Positions 47,036 through 59,379 of a DNA stretch of 64,000 nt are shown here, one piece after another; positions within the stretch are counted from its first letter, which is position 1, and every line of letters starts with the position of its first letter. The notes below the pieces were generated by a model, which was not told the origin of the DNA, did not search any database, and saw only the letters and a list, made by a program, of their open reading frames with translations. The DNA is from Pieris napi (taxonomy: Eukaryota > Arthropoda > Insecta > Lepidoptera > Pieridae), in contig NC_062259.1 of assembly GCF_905475465.1 (NCBI RefSeq), positions 13,030,501 to 13,094,500 of the forward strand, written 5' to 3'. The position numbers were made by a program, and so were the translations under genes.

Positions 47036-47250
47036 AAAGAGGAAAGGTTTGATTTTTTGTTTGTTTGAAATGAATAGGCTCCGAAACTACTGGACCAATT
47101 TAAAAATTATTTCTCCGTTGGCAAGCTACTCTATTCCCGAGTGACATAGGCTATGTTTCAAATAAAAAAAAAATAGGGATGCTTACTAAAACTTGACTAA
47201 TCCAACCCAAGGTGTAAAAAAATAAACAAAAAACTTCCTTCAATCGTGTG
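47036..47250 (+). repeat. Unrelated interspersed repeat fragment
   Basis: AAAGAGGAAAGGTTTGATTT, CTCCGAAACTACTGGACC and GAGTGACATAGGCTATG form a segment that I recognise as common in insect genomes. It separates family D copies. Confidence 0.6.
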
Positions 47251-47449
47251 CGCTGCGAAAACTATTAATGATAGAACAAAATGATGTATTAAAATTTTTC
47301 AGGACACATCACTATCTATTAAAAATGTCGCGACAGCATGTCACAATCTTTTACAGTTACGTCACAATTAGCGTCCTTTTATTAATTTTTTTTATTAAAA
47401 TACCATCGCTAGAAAAGGCTCTTTATTCGTACCTAGGTATTGATCCTTA

Positions 47450-47608
47450 TCAAAATAATTACCAACGTTTCACATAAGCTACAATTTAATGGCATAACCA
47501 CCAAAAATGCATGGTGGATTGGTGTTCTCCTGCCGTTTCTCTTGAATAGTTTACTACTATGTAATATAACAAAAATCTTAGCAACAGCAACGCTTGGCCG
47601 AGTCTACT
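47450..47608 (+). repeat. Repeat family D, 5'-truncated copy
   Basis: Starts near CCAACGTTTCACATAAGC and ends GCTTGGCCGAGTCTACTAG, the 3' half of the family. Confidence 0.82.
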
Positions 47609-47617
47609 AGTTTTAAT

Positions 47618-47976
47618 AGTATATATAAATTACGTGTCACGTTGTTTGTCCGCTATGGACTTCTAAACTACCGAACCGATATCAATCAAATTTGCACACC
47701 GTGTGTAGTTTGATCCAACTTAAAAGATAGGATAGCTTACATCTCAATTTATACCCGCAATATTAATTTATTGCAAATTATTTGATGTTGAGTCACAATT
47801 CTAACAGATGGCGCTGTGTTGTAAGTACCAACGTTTCACATAAGCTACAATTTAATGGCATAACCACCAAAAAAGCATGGTGGATTGGTGTTTTCCTGCC
47901 GTTTCTCTTGAATAGTTTACTACTATGTAATATAACAAAAATCTTAGCCACAGCAACGCTTGGCCGAGTCTACTAG
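47618..47976 (+). repeat. Repeat family D, copy 3 of cluster
   Basis: Full-length-looking copy from AAATTACGTGTCACGTTG to GCCGAGTCTACTAGT. Its 3' end CTACTAGT is identical to that of the preceding truncated copy. Confidence 0.85.
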
Positions 47977-48409
47977 TGCATTATATAATTTTAAGCACTA
48001 AATTGTTCATCCTAATGTTAGTACACTGTTATTCTAATAAATGGACTGGCAAGCCAAGTACCCACGGAGCATTGAGATGGGTTATTGTTATATCAAAGAT
48101 GGCAGGGAGGGCATGGAGGATGTTGTGAATCGGTAGGGTCCGAAAAAGTTGGAAGGACCCACTGAATCTGATCCCCGGTCCCAAAGATGAGAATAAGCAA
48201 AAGCAACACAGCTGTGTTTGTGATTGAACACGTGACTGCCAGTGCGCGCACGCATTGGAGTCAACGAACGCGGAGGAAATGATCGTCTAGACCGCGCCAC
48301 TTGCCACAATTAGCCTGGAAGAATCGCGCCTGCGTCGTGCGTTAGCAAGCGTTTTTACAAGCGGATTTTGAATCGAATGCAAAATCCGATTGCATATACG
48401 CAAAATTAT

Positions 48410-48480
48410 ATTTCTTTTTTGACGTTCATAAGTGTACATTGTGTTACCTATATGAATAAATGATTTTGACTTTTGACTTT
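48410..48480 (+). repeat. LINE/SINE 3'-end family C tail
   Basis: TATTTCTTTTTTGACGTTC, GTGTTACCTATATGAATAAA and a TGATTTTGACTTTTGACTTT tail. Confidence 0.75.
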
Positions 48481-49136
48481 TATAAATACTGTTCCATATC
48501 ACACGTATGGTGAAACCAATCAACTTTGCTCATTAAAATTTATAGTATACTAGTCTTTTGAAGAACTTCAAATTTCCTCGACACGCGATTGTTGAACTTT
48601 TGATTTAGGGTCGTCTTTATGTAAGACTGATTGAATTTTTATATAGGACGCCAGCAGCATGCTTAGTTCCAAACTGAAATGTTTTCGTGCCCTGTACTTT
48701 GTGAAATGAGTTTATTGTAGTGGCAATATCAGCCAATTAATCATTAGATAATTTCTTTCGCTACGCATAGTTTATAAGTGGTCTTAGATTTATTGAACCG
48801 ACTTTAAAAGACTAGTGGTAGGTTTTGTAAATGTGTGGTTTAATTATTGTACACAATGTTGTACAGAAGTCGACCAAGTGGGCACTTGGGTGGCCAATTT
48901 CTGATGAGTGCCGACTAATGAGTCGAGCGCACATTGGTAACACGAGCCGGGTCGCATCTCGGCTCAAACTTATGATACACTAATAAATGTCATGTCGCCT
49001 TGACACTTACCTGTGTATACTGGGTGGAATTTAACACCACCTAGCATTTTAAATTCCAGAATTAACGCTACTCTTTAATAGTTGGCAGTAATCTGTATAA
49101 AATTTAAAGCGTTATGGAGTAAAATAATAATCTCTT

Positions 49137-49530
49137 GTATGTAAAATTCTCGTGTAACAATGTTCGTTCCCATACACCTCCGAAACGGCGACCTATTCTT
49201 TTGAAAATATTTTATGCATATTCAGTAAGTCCGAGAATCGGCTACTATTCCTAAGTGATAAGGGGTGTCACCCCAAAAAAAAATTATTTTTTAAAAAATA
49301 TTTTTTGTTTTTATTTTTTTATGATACAGCATATAAAAATACATAGAACCCTTAATTTCCATCTACCCTCTACGATCAACCGCTTTTTTTATTTGTTAGT
49401 TCAGAACTTATAACTAAACTCTGAGGTTCATATATATAGAAAAAAAATCATAGAAAAACCTAAAAAGTTTTCATTCGGGAAAACCGGAAATGTACTAAAA
49501 AGTTAGATGACGCGGGGGGGGGCAGCTAAT
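49137..49530 (-). repeat. Repeat family A, reversed copy
   Basis: Shares AAAATTCTCGTGTAACAATG, TTCGTTCCCATACACCTCCG, TTATGCATATTCAGTAAGTC and the end GGCAGCTAAT with the copies at 1908 and 63570. Confidence 0.82.
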
Positions 49531-49803
49531 TAATCTATATATATAAAATGTTATGTTGGTTTGTGTACGTTTCAAAAACTCGAAAAGTTCTTCACCGATC
49601 GAGCTGAAATTTTAGCATGATATTATATAATACAGTAGAATCCCGATTATTCGGATCAAATAAAACCAGGGTATTCCGTATAATCGAAAATCCGGATAAC
49701 TGATTTCAAAGCAATTTTTTTTTATGTAATGGGTTTTAGGCAATACGATTGCTTGTTATTTCGTTAAAATCGTCGTGTGGTTAAATTTAATTAGGTAGAG
49801 TTA

Positions 49804-50425
49804 AGCCGCATTTACATTTATCTGACGTGTTGTGTTGTGATGCATCAGAACGGTATCAGTTTCATACATTTAATATGGAAGCGTTCACATTTATTCAATG
49901 CGGTGTGTTATGACGGCTTCTGATGTGTCGTGTCACAGGCGATCCCGGTCCGCGTCAGAAAGGGTGAGGTGCGGGGGGCGGTGCCGTGAGACGTCATACC
50001 GCATCAGACTAGTGTGCACGCGCCAGTGTTGTGTTATTACGCGTCAGAAATGGACGAAGAGCAACTAATTGAATACATAAGACAATTTAAAGTGATTTAT
50101 AATCCAAAATGTAAAGAATATAAAGATCAAGTTATGAGAGCAGCTATTTGGGAAGAGATAGGAGAAAAAATTCTTCTTCTTCTTTTTCTTTGTTTAGTTA
50201 GAAGCGTTGCCAACGCCAATAATTCCAACTCTTCTTCAAAATCTGAATCTGAATCGGATGATTCTTGAAAAAAACATTGCAAATGTGTGAACTCTCTGGG
50301 AGTCAAGACGGAACTGATACAAAAAACCGTCATAATGCATCATAACACGTCATATCAATGTGAACAGTAGCCATCACGACAGAGAGCATCACAACACAAC
50401 ACGTCAGATAAATATAAATGCGGCT
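49804..50425 (+). mobile_element. Harbinger element with MADF ORF, TTA duplication
   Basis: The ends AGCCGCATTTACATTTATCT and its near-perfect inverted partner (about 42 bases, GACGTGTTGTGTTGTGATGC inside) are flanked by TTA at 49801-49803 and 50426-50428. It is 622 bases long and innermost in the nest. It carries the MADF-type companion ORF and no DDE transposase. Confidence 0.93.
50050..50268 (+). pseudogene. Truncated MADF-domain ORF of Harbinger
   Basis: Reads MDEEQLIEYIRQFKVIYNP, KCKEYKDQVMRAAIWEEIGE, then a hydrophobic stretch and a Ser/Glu/Asp-rich tail. The first 40 residues match the start of the Myb/SANT-like MADF domain (W-x-E-I). Harbinger elements often encode such a DNA-binding partner. 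The domain is cut short by a deletion. Confidence 0.75.
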
Positions 50426-51938
50426 TTAATTTTAATAATTTATTCCATGCCTTTTTAATGTTTGCAACTTCACAGAGTTCCACTCTTCTACCAGCATATA
50501 ACAACAATCTTTTAAATTATTATTTTTTTAAAGTTGTTTCTTCTTTGATAGAGTCAAAGAAAATGAAACAATAACAAACACTATCCCTCAAACAAATGAG
50601 AGCGGGGGAGTACACCGTCGGGAAGAAACTTGTCTCGTTGCGTCGTCAAAACATTTATAAATTGATAATTAGAGCCGAGACGAATGAGTCCGGATAATCG
50701 GATGTTCGGATAATCGGGATTCTTTTTTTTCCACAAGTTACGCAAAATTAAACTTAAATGAAATGTTTTCTTTGTTTTGTTTCTCATTTCTCATCCATTC
50801 AATCACAATGTGCCACGGTGAAGCGTGGAAGGGAACAGCTAGTTTATAATCAAATCGATAGTGAAAATCATTTAGTCACACAAAGTGGGACCTAGCTTGC
50901 GGCTAAATTGTCTTTGCCTGACTTGTCCTAATACTGTGCTGAAATGTAATTTCGTCGGAGACTCGGAATGTGTATATTTTATGTTAGGGAACTGGTGCGA
51001 CGCGACGTCTTCTTGCCTGCGTTTTGTGTGCTCTTATTACTTTGTTTATTTAAACTTTAAAATAAAATGAAATAACATAAACAATTAGGGATGCAACGGG
51101 CGGTCTTATCGCTAACAAGCGATATCTTCCAGGCAACCCTAGTAAGGAATAAAACTAAATAAATATATATATAATAAAGTATTCCTAGTGCATAACCAAC
51201 TCAAAAATAAATTAATTTACAAGTAACACTGAAAACATATTATACAATTACCAAACTTTAATATTTAAAATAAATTAAAAACTAAAATCTAATCTCAATG
51301 TCAATGAATTACAATACAAAACAAAAGAATAAGAAAAAACTTGAATTACAAAAGACGCGATTGAGCAGGATAGGATATGGTTAGGAAGTGGAAGTTATGT
51401 AGAAGACTTTTAAAAGTGGTTATTAGTTGTTGTATTTGAATTTTCAAAGCTCAAATCTATATATATATATAAATGAAACCCGTTTTCCATTGTCAAGACA
51501 TAACATGAAAACAGCTTGACCGATTTGTCTGATTTTTTTCAATAATATTCCTTGAAGTACGAGGATGGTTCTTATGGAGAGAAAAATTAAAAAAAAATGA
51601 GTGAAAAAGTCTAAAAACAACTTTTCTGTATGCCCATACAAAATATTCGTATAATAATAATACTTAAGTCAATTTGAACTTTAATACCATATCATAGAGT
51701 TCAAGTGTTAGTGGAGGGGTTCCGGGAAGGTAAATTTTTATTTTTGACATAATGTATTTGTTGTCTTATCAACTTTCTTTTTTTATCTTACTAGCTAGAC
51801 CGGTGTCCCGAATAGCAGAATAAGTATTTAAAAAAAAAAAGAATAGACTGTTAGGCGGTACGATGTTCGCCAGGCCAGCTAGTAATAAATAAAAAAGTGC
51901 GTGCGTACAAAGTACACACTACACAGTACACATGTCAA

Positions 51939-52290
51939 GTGAAACTTCTTATGCAAACTAATTTTTAACTGTTGTTCATTGTATCAATTTGTATTTATAC
52001 AAATCTAACACTTTAGATTTCCTAGACTTGAGGGAGGGAAAAGGAAGGTATGTTAGGAACTGAATTAATTTAAGTGTCGAAAATTAATACAAATTATAAA
52101 TTTCCTTTTTTAAATAATAAAAACACGTAGCATTTTAAAATTAAAATTTCTATAAGGTAATTCGCCCTTGTCACTCTCTCTCTCTCTCAATCTGTCTCAA
52201 TCGCTCTCTCCTTTTTCTTCGACAAAATGCTGCACATCTTCGTGACGTTTCGTAAAAAAATTACCCTCTTGCGACTAAAGAAGTTTCACT
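51939..52290. mobile_element. AAACTTCTTT-end MITE
   Basis: Inverted ends AGTGAAACTTCTTATGC and AAAGAAGTTTCACT. The right interior has CTTCGTGACG and GCTCTCTC runs shared with 34758-34870. Confidence 0.72.
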
Positions 52291-52787
52291 AATAGAATTC
52301 TTAAATTATTTTTACTTTTTCGTTGGTGGAACAAAGTTTTCTGATTCTTGATACAATAATTGTTAATGATTTAATGTATCCATAATGTATGTATGCATAT
52401 CGTTGCTACGTGTCCCACTACGGAGCTTTTAAAAAAATGTCAATTGTTTTTTTAGTTGCCTACAGTAGTTGAAAAGAAACGTTGTGAATGTTCGTTGAGA
52501 ATGGGCAAAGCGGCTTCTAAACAGCTGAAGCGTTTGTTTGCTTTTTGGTTGGACGCCCTAATCTCTGGAACTACTGGTTTGAAATGAAAGATTCTTTTGT
52601 GTTGTCCATTTATCGAGACTATTGTAAAAATCTACCGAATTTGCGTGTGTTGAGGGTTGCCGCGATGAACTGTTTTTTAATACTACATATTATGATATAT
52701 TTTTATGTATTAAACTTTATCAAATATGGAATAGAACAACTTGACGCCTTGTCAAAGATGTATTAATAAATTATAGGCCTATTAGGA

Positions 52788-53055
52788 TAAAACTAATAAC
52801 GTAACTAAGCAGTTACGTTATAAATTTTAACTACAATTAAAATTTTTATTATTATTATTACTACGCTGGTTAAACATATTGTAATTTATACGGTCTATTT
52901 GTGTGTTGCAAATATTTGTGTGAGTGTCTGTGTCACTATTTAGTTTATATTTATATTATTGTAGGAGGCTTTTGGTTTAAAGTTTAAACCTTCGATAGGA
53001 GAAAATAAATAATTGTATTGGGCATTTTGTTAACTTAACTAAGTTAACAAATTGT
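52788..53055. repeat. Two short perfect palindromes
   Basis: TAACGTAACT-AAGC-AGTTACGTTA near 52798 and TTTGTTAACTTA next to its complement near 53030. Their role is unknown. Confidence 0.6.
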
Positions 53056-56000
53056 AACATAAAATAATATAAAGGTTTATAAAACTCAATTAATGCTAGG
53101 TGAGATTAAAGAATAATAAAAGACATTCAAAATGGCCGAATAAATGATAGTCGCCATACAAGGGCAACTTTGACACGCGATAGAGCTGTAAATTGATTTG
53201 TATATTACATCTGTATATAAAATTTGTGGGGGTGGAAACATTTCAAGTGCATTTAATTTTTCACAGAACGCCCACTTCTATATCGGAGCGAACATCTACA
53301 GTAAAGTTATTTTTACCTATTTGCAGCGAAAAAAATTGCCAGGGTGTATGTCCGAGGGAGATGAAACTTTTAAAGAAAATCTTCCTATATGACAAATATT
53401 GGTTTTCAAGTAGAACCTGTTTTGTTAATAGTTAAGAGCTGCGTACATTACGTCGCACCTATATCGACATAAGGAAAGTGCTAAAAGTGAAATGTGGTGG
53501 TAACCCTATTGTTTGGTATTGCTACTACGGAATTAGGTCTTTTTTGTGAGGGATGATCCATTTTTATAACTCATAGTGAATGCGGCATCACCTCACTCTT
53601 AACCCCCAACTAGCAGACCGCGCGCGGCCTAGCGCTCCGCGCTTCTTTGGACTAGCTATTTGAAAGCATTTACCTATTTCATGGATATTGCCATTCCGGA
53701 ATTCCCTTTTTTAGGGAATCTCATTTATTGCTGAAGTCATGTGTAATGTGACCCTTAACCTCGTAAAGCGCCATCTCGCGGGTCGGGCGCGACCCATCGA
53801 AGCGCACGACGGCTGATGTATTTATATAATATAATATACATATGACACACAGGCATTACGATAGCTTTAAGTATTCGTCATTACGATAGTTATTTACTTG
53901 CCATATAATTTATATAGTTAAGTATATTTAAATTATTTATTTTCTTAGTCTTGCAAAATACATATACATACTTATTATTATAAATAATACTTGGTTTTTG
54001 TAAGAACAAAATAATGTTGTCTATTGTTCAGCTCTATTACCTGGAACTTGATAAAAACTTAGATCACAAAAGGGTCGTCGATTCACTTACTCGTCCAGGT
54101 ACCTTTATATTATTATAACTGTACCTTGTTGGCAATGTATTGTACGCTAACGTGTTTTAAGCATTTCTATGAAAATTTTAAGCTCCCTTACTCGCAAAAC
54201 TAGGACATTTTATGCAGATATAACTTCAGCAACCCCAAAATTAAGTTTTGTACACTTTTAAACGCGTTACGTACAGTATACATAATGATTATATATTCTT
54301 GTACAACGTACGCAGAGTTAGGTTTGCCTAATTGTATAAGGGGTGACGTCACTCTTGAGCCTGGACGGGGTGAAAGGTGATTGCACGTGGCTAGGTGTCC
54401 TAGAAACGGGTCGCGGGTGGGACACGCCCCTTGATAGGTCGAATGCAACCTGGCGCGCGCATTGCATCAATGCACTCCGCCCAGATCACCTCACCCCCGT
54501 GCGCTAAGCATCTGAGTTTACTGACGGCTTTAGACAGGCACAGGTTTCTAGATTTTTGAGCTCTAGTCGCGTAACGATTACTTTATCGCTATCGAGTCGA
54601 TGGGTGGTGGTTGAATACGTGATTTAATCTTTATCGTAGGGTGTGAAATTTGGTGTAGATTATATTCGTTGGGTGGTTTATTCCCCGGTATATTGAATGG
54701 CTGATCGTTTGTTGAGGTGAGATATGTGTCAAAACGTAGCCTTATTGATGTCTCATTAAAATTGGTGCATTTTGGTACTTGTTATAATGAATTAGCATGT
54801 GTAGAGTAGAGCCCTATGTCCCCAGGTCGTTATATGTGCATCTAAGTGTACCCTACTTTCTATATTTTGTTTAGAGCCATTATTATAAAGAAATTTGGGG
54901 CTGTTATGCCTTTCATTATGTTTGAGACAATTCAACTGTATTGAAATATATTAGATCAGTTTTTACTAATACTATTGGGTACTAGAAATATTCTTGACAT
55001 ATTACGGTATGCGTAGCTATTTATATAGTGGATATTATTTAACCCCATATATATTGATAACTCCACTCCATCAACGGCCGCGCACGAAATATCGCATTAG
55101 TAATTAGGGCCGGATGTCGTATTGGCTAACATCGCGGACCTCACGTCCTTCAGTTGCCCCACTGAAGTGAAACATGTTTTCGGCTATAAAGAAATAAATT
55201 TGGACAAGATCTAAGTTGCGTTTAATGGATTTGCTTGTTGCATGTGTGAGCACGTGGCAACCGATAAGATATTTTTATCGCTCGCATCCTTGTAGCCTTG
55301 ATAGCCGGTCTTATTCAGTTGGGCCAAGCAGCTCTGAAGCGATTTTAATGGGGTTGTAACGGCGCTGTTATTATTACATCCGTAACGTCATTAGAATACT
55401 ATTTGTAAAGCTCAATGCGCGGGAATCGAAAGGTTCACGCTTGTTTGCCCACCGCACAGCGATTTTTTTTATTATTGTTATAAACAAAAAGCAAACCCCC
55501 GGACCCTCGTGCATTTATCACAGATGGATGTACCTTTTTTGGTTGTGACAAGTTTGAGGCCGTGATAAATTTGTACAGTGAGCGATTGAATTATGAGAAT
55601 AAAAAACAATAGCTGCTTAAAATAAGTGTACTTGTTAGGCCAGCCTAATTAGGGTTATATTTATATTTAATATATTATAAAATGGTTATTATACTCGTAG
55701 CTCTGAAACTCTTACCCAACACTCTAACCATTGGGTTGCAATAAATCAGATGTAGGCTTAACTAGAGACTGTTCTGGTTCACCATTGATATCTTCTAACG
55801 GAAAGATTTTGTCCGAGTGGCGTATAAGAAATGGTTTGAAAATATATTTCAATGGCGTAATGGAACTGGCTGGCTATATTTAATTTCATGAGTAATATTT
55901 ATTAATATATCCATATGTATATTGGTATTTGTTTTGATTTGACAACATACAAAACACTAAGCTGGATATTGAACTGAAATGGTAAAAACTCAGAAAAGAA

Positions 56001-56706
56001 AGACTCAGAATGATACACACATTATTCCCAAACCTATAATAATAATAAATCAATGAAGTGAAGTTCAGGGGAACACCTAGTAAATAATATTTGGATTAAA
56101 ACATGGGGTTTTCATGCATTTTCTTGGTCACGTGTGAATTAAATTAACGTTAGCTAATGAAAATCACGATGGGGAATGCTCAAAAACAAAACAGCATAGC
56201 ATGAAGGGTGCTTAACAAAACACCAAAGAGCACTAAGAGGCAGTTTTGCGGGCTCGCTCGCCTTTATCATAATCCTAACGAAAGGGCAAGTTCAAGGTCG
56301 AAATACGACTATATCAGTTGCCTAATTTTGTGTACTAGGTCCTTCGAGGCTTAGATACTCAGCTATTCTTGCATTTTCAGATCAGGTTTCTAACTTTGGG
56401 GTATATATAGGTAATATGTAAATGTATTTGGGTTGAAGTTACGTAGGTAAGTACTTTAATTTTATATAATGCGAGAATGCGTAGCAATTTAGAATAAAAA
56501 TTATGGATTACATTGGTAGCAACAACGGGCCAACTTTGTTATTAATTTAAATTGCCATTTTTTTCTATCAACCAAAGATAAATTAAAAAAAACTTAAAAT
56601 ATAAATATATTAAAAATAATTTTAAATAGGTGTGCATTTTTTTTCATAAAATGACGGTATGCGCTTATACATGAAAACAACAAAGTATTGGTTAAAAAGG
56701 GATGTA
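53056..56706. other. No gene seen; two GC-rich patches
   Basis: CpG-richer patches lie at about 53590-53830 and 54330-54540. They have no ATG exon with a convincing donor that I could support. The rest is AT-rich and repeat-poor. Confidence 0.45.
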
Positions 56707-58545
56707 AGGTGACGGTGGCAAAGTGCGCCTACCGGGCAAGTGCACCTACCACAAATATCTCGAAAACTACCGATTTGATACTAGTAGTGACACCTTATAT
56801 CGATGCTACAAACTAAATCATAGTTCTTGGTGAAACTCATATATAGCTCTAGTCATGTGAGTTTGAGATACGAGCCATTTTATTTTCACTGATATTCAAA
56901 GTGGTGAGGAGAGATGACTATGGCGTGATCATCGTCGTAAATCTCAAGAAATCGAGTTTTTACCGATATACGAGTGAGGTAAGTGCACAATTTAAATATT
57001 TTGCTTTTAGATCCTGACTTTATTTCACTCCTATCTAGTAAAATATATATATTTCTTGCAAGTTAAATATTCAAACCTCAAATTTATATAGTTGGGGAAG
57101 CGCGCCATACTGACTTATTATATGGCGCACTTCGCCGCAATCCAGAGGTTACAAACTTTTTAAAATGTGTCTACAATAGACTAGTATAAGTCACAATTAT
57201 TAAATCATTATTATTTATGATTTTTGTTTAAGATGGGGCGCTATGAAAGAAAAACTGTAGGTCCTTCATGGTCCAGAGAGGCTTTGAATGAAGCAGTTGA
57301 AGCTGTTCGATCGGATAGAATGTCTGGGTATGCAGCCGCATCAACCTTTGCTATCCCAAGAAAAACTATTATGGACCACGTCACAGGTCGAAGGGGCCAA
57401 AAATCATTAAGTCTAGGCAGACCACCAGTACCTATTTAAATATGAGACAAAATGATGGCAAAATGTTTGCCTATAATGGAAAAAAATGGCTTCGGCCTGA
57501 CTCGTACAGAATTTCTAGATATTGTTAAGGGATATGTCAATCAGAACGATCTAAAAGCACCTTTCAAGCTTCAAAAAGCGTTATAAGTTATCAATTAAAA
57601 AACTGCAGGCTGTAGAGGTTGCTCGTAAGAATGCCGCAGACCCATCTGTCATCCAAGAATTTTATGATATTTTAGACAGAGTGATTGCCGACTTAGGGCT
57701 TCAGGACAAGCCTGAGCGAATTTAAAATTTGGATGAAACCAGTTACTGCAGTGATCCACAAAAAACCAAAGTCATAAGTCTTAGGGGATTTCCATCGACT
57801 CGGACTACATCATCCTCTGGAACGTCGATCTCCTTCACTTTAGTTATTAAGTTGTAAGGGTAACAAGCCTTGCTTGATTAATGTTTTTGAATAATTACAA
57901 CTAATATATTTTAGAAGATGTTTCTCATTGATTTTCTTTTCGTTACCTAGTTTTGTTAAGAATTTATAATAAATATTACACTTAATAACTAATTTCAATG
58001 ACTAACTTCTTATTTCAGTCCCTTTATAATACTGATACCAAATAAGTAGTTCCAAACCATGGTATTCCCATCGTAAATAAAAGAAAAAATATACTTGACA
58101 CTCGATTATCAATATTTAAAAAAAAGGTTCATAGCCTCTGACTTAAGATTGTATGGCGCATTTAGCCGAAATTTGGTTTTTAATACATAGATTCTTCTAG
58201 AATGTGGCTATGAAAAAATAAAAAATGGCATGCGTATTGTTGCTTGTTTTCTTAAAATAATAAAGGGCTGTTTTTATTCTGATGCTTTATTATTGCGTTT
58301 TATTAATACTAGGCGCACTTCCCCGATTTGTCGGCAAAGTGCGCCGAGTCAGACTGTTTTCAAATTTTATGCTAAAATTCATTAATTTGCCGTCAGATTC
58401 TAATGACACGACATTAGTTGTTGTTGCAAAACATCACAGATCCTTATGGTACCATGATTTAGTGTCACTTGTGATCTTAAGCACAAGTAATATTGCACCA
58501 AAGTCAACTATGAAAAAAGTATGGCGCACTTTGCCCCCATCACCC
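56707..58545 (+). mobile_element. Complete-length pogo-like transposon, transposase broken
   Basis: The ends AGGTGACGGTGGCAAAGTGC and the inverted GGGTGATGGGGGCAAAGTGC are each flanked by TA; it is 1839 bases long. The motif GGCAAAGTGCGCC and relatives (GGCGCACTT, TATGGCGCA) recur inside both ends, near 57105, 57125, 58150, 58310 and 58330, as multiple subterminal sites. One transposase reading order lies in between with several stops. Confidence 0.9.
57233..57800 (+). pseudogene. Pogo-superfamily transposase, N-terminal half, frameshifted
   Basis: MGRYERKTVGPSWSREALNE and the following AVRSDRMSGYAAAS, FAIPRKTIMDHV form a psq-type helix-turn-helix. After a frameshift come KNGFGLTRTEFLDIVKGYVN, then ADPSVIQEFYDILDRVI and NLDETSYCSDP, the first catalytic Asp region of pogo/Tigger DDE enzymes. 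The second and third acidic motifs are missing. It is inactive, but it is the clearest protein match in the right half. Confidence 0.85.
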
Positions 58546-58729
58546 TATCGTGTCTATTTAAGTTTCACTATTAAGTACGTACTAAACGTGGATTGATTGT
58601 TATTTATATTTTTGAAGTGTTAGTTTAGACATGATTTCCGATAGTTTTATGCTAAGACCTCTACCTAAGATTGCTTTTACATTACCTACATAGTATTTAA
58701 TGAAACAATGTTAGCAACACTACACTGCA

Positions 58730-59080
58730 GTATAGCAGTCGCAGCGCCCGCGGCTCGAATCATTCATTCGCCATCTTTCGCTCGGCGCGAACGGTGACCA
58801 GACCTAATTCAAAGACGGCCAACTGACACCCAGACTACAGCCACCAGCTAAAACAATAAAATATTGATGAGATTAGACCCGCCACATACATGTAAAGGAC
58901 CTTTGAAGGGCGCACGGAAAAGCTTTCGATCTACGAGTACACGAGGTCGTTCTCGTTGGAAAACGGCGCGGGACACAAAGTGGGTGACGCCTGTACCGGA
59001 CGAAGTAGGCGGCGTCGGGCGACCGCCCTCCACGGGCTCCGGACGATCACCGTGGAAGACAAGGGCGCGGGGCGCTGGCA
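58730..59080 (+). promoter_or_regulatory. CpG-rich stretch, function uncertain
   Basis: GC- and CpG-rich on both flanks of 58864, with overlapping open frames on both strands and no splice-supported CDS. It may be an upstream promoter or a 5' UTR exon of the gene starting at 59820. Confidence 0.35.
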
Positions 59081-59379
59081 TACGGATTCAATATTATACT
59101 TCACGAAACTATGTAGGGATTGCACGTTGTGGCGAAGTTATCGATAGAATTAAAAATATCGATAAGCCGTTCTCATACCCAGTATAGAAATCAGTTAAAA
59201 TCAAGTTAACGTACCTGTACCTAGTATTGACGAAAATATTTGGCTATGACCACATACGGGCTTACTATTGCATTAAAATCAGGGTCGTAATTATCTCTAT
59301 TGTTAAGTTTTTTTATGTTTATACACGTAACTGTTGTAATAATAAACTATCGATTAATGTTATCGACACGGGCACGTTA

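Larger units (their letters stand above)
49633..50724. mobile_element. Pogo/Tigger-like TIR element, middle of nest
   Basis: Left end CAGTAGAATCCCGATTATTC after TA; right end GGATAATCGGGATTCT, with its last few bases lost in a T run. GTCCGGATAATCGGATG near the right end repeats the terminal motif. Confidence 0.7.
49532..50843. mobile_element. Outer repeat of a three-level nest
   Basis: It opens ATCTATATATATAAAATG and continues TCAAAAACTCGAAAAGTTC. It resumes after the inner elements with TGCCACGGTGAAGCGTGGAA and closes GGGAACAGCTAGT. The CTAGT close resembles non-autonomous Helitron-like ends, but the superfamily is uncertain. Confidence 0.55.

Noticed and set aside
46819..47037. 72-codon frame repeated at 47782
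   Set aside because: Both are translations of repeat family D and change with each copy.
58864..59187. 107-codon Arg/Gly/Pro-rich frame
   Set aside because: CpG-rich composition effect with competing frames on both strands; no domain and no splice support.
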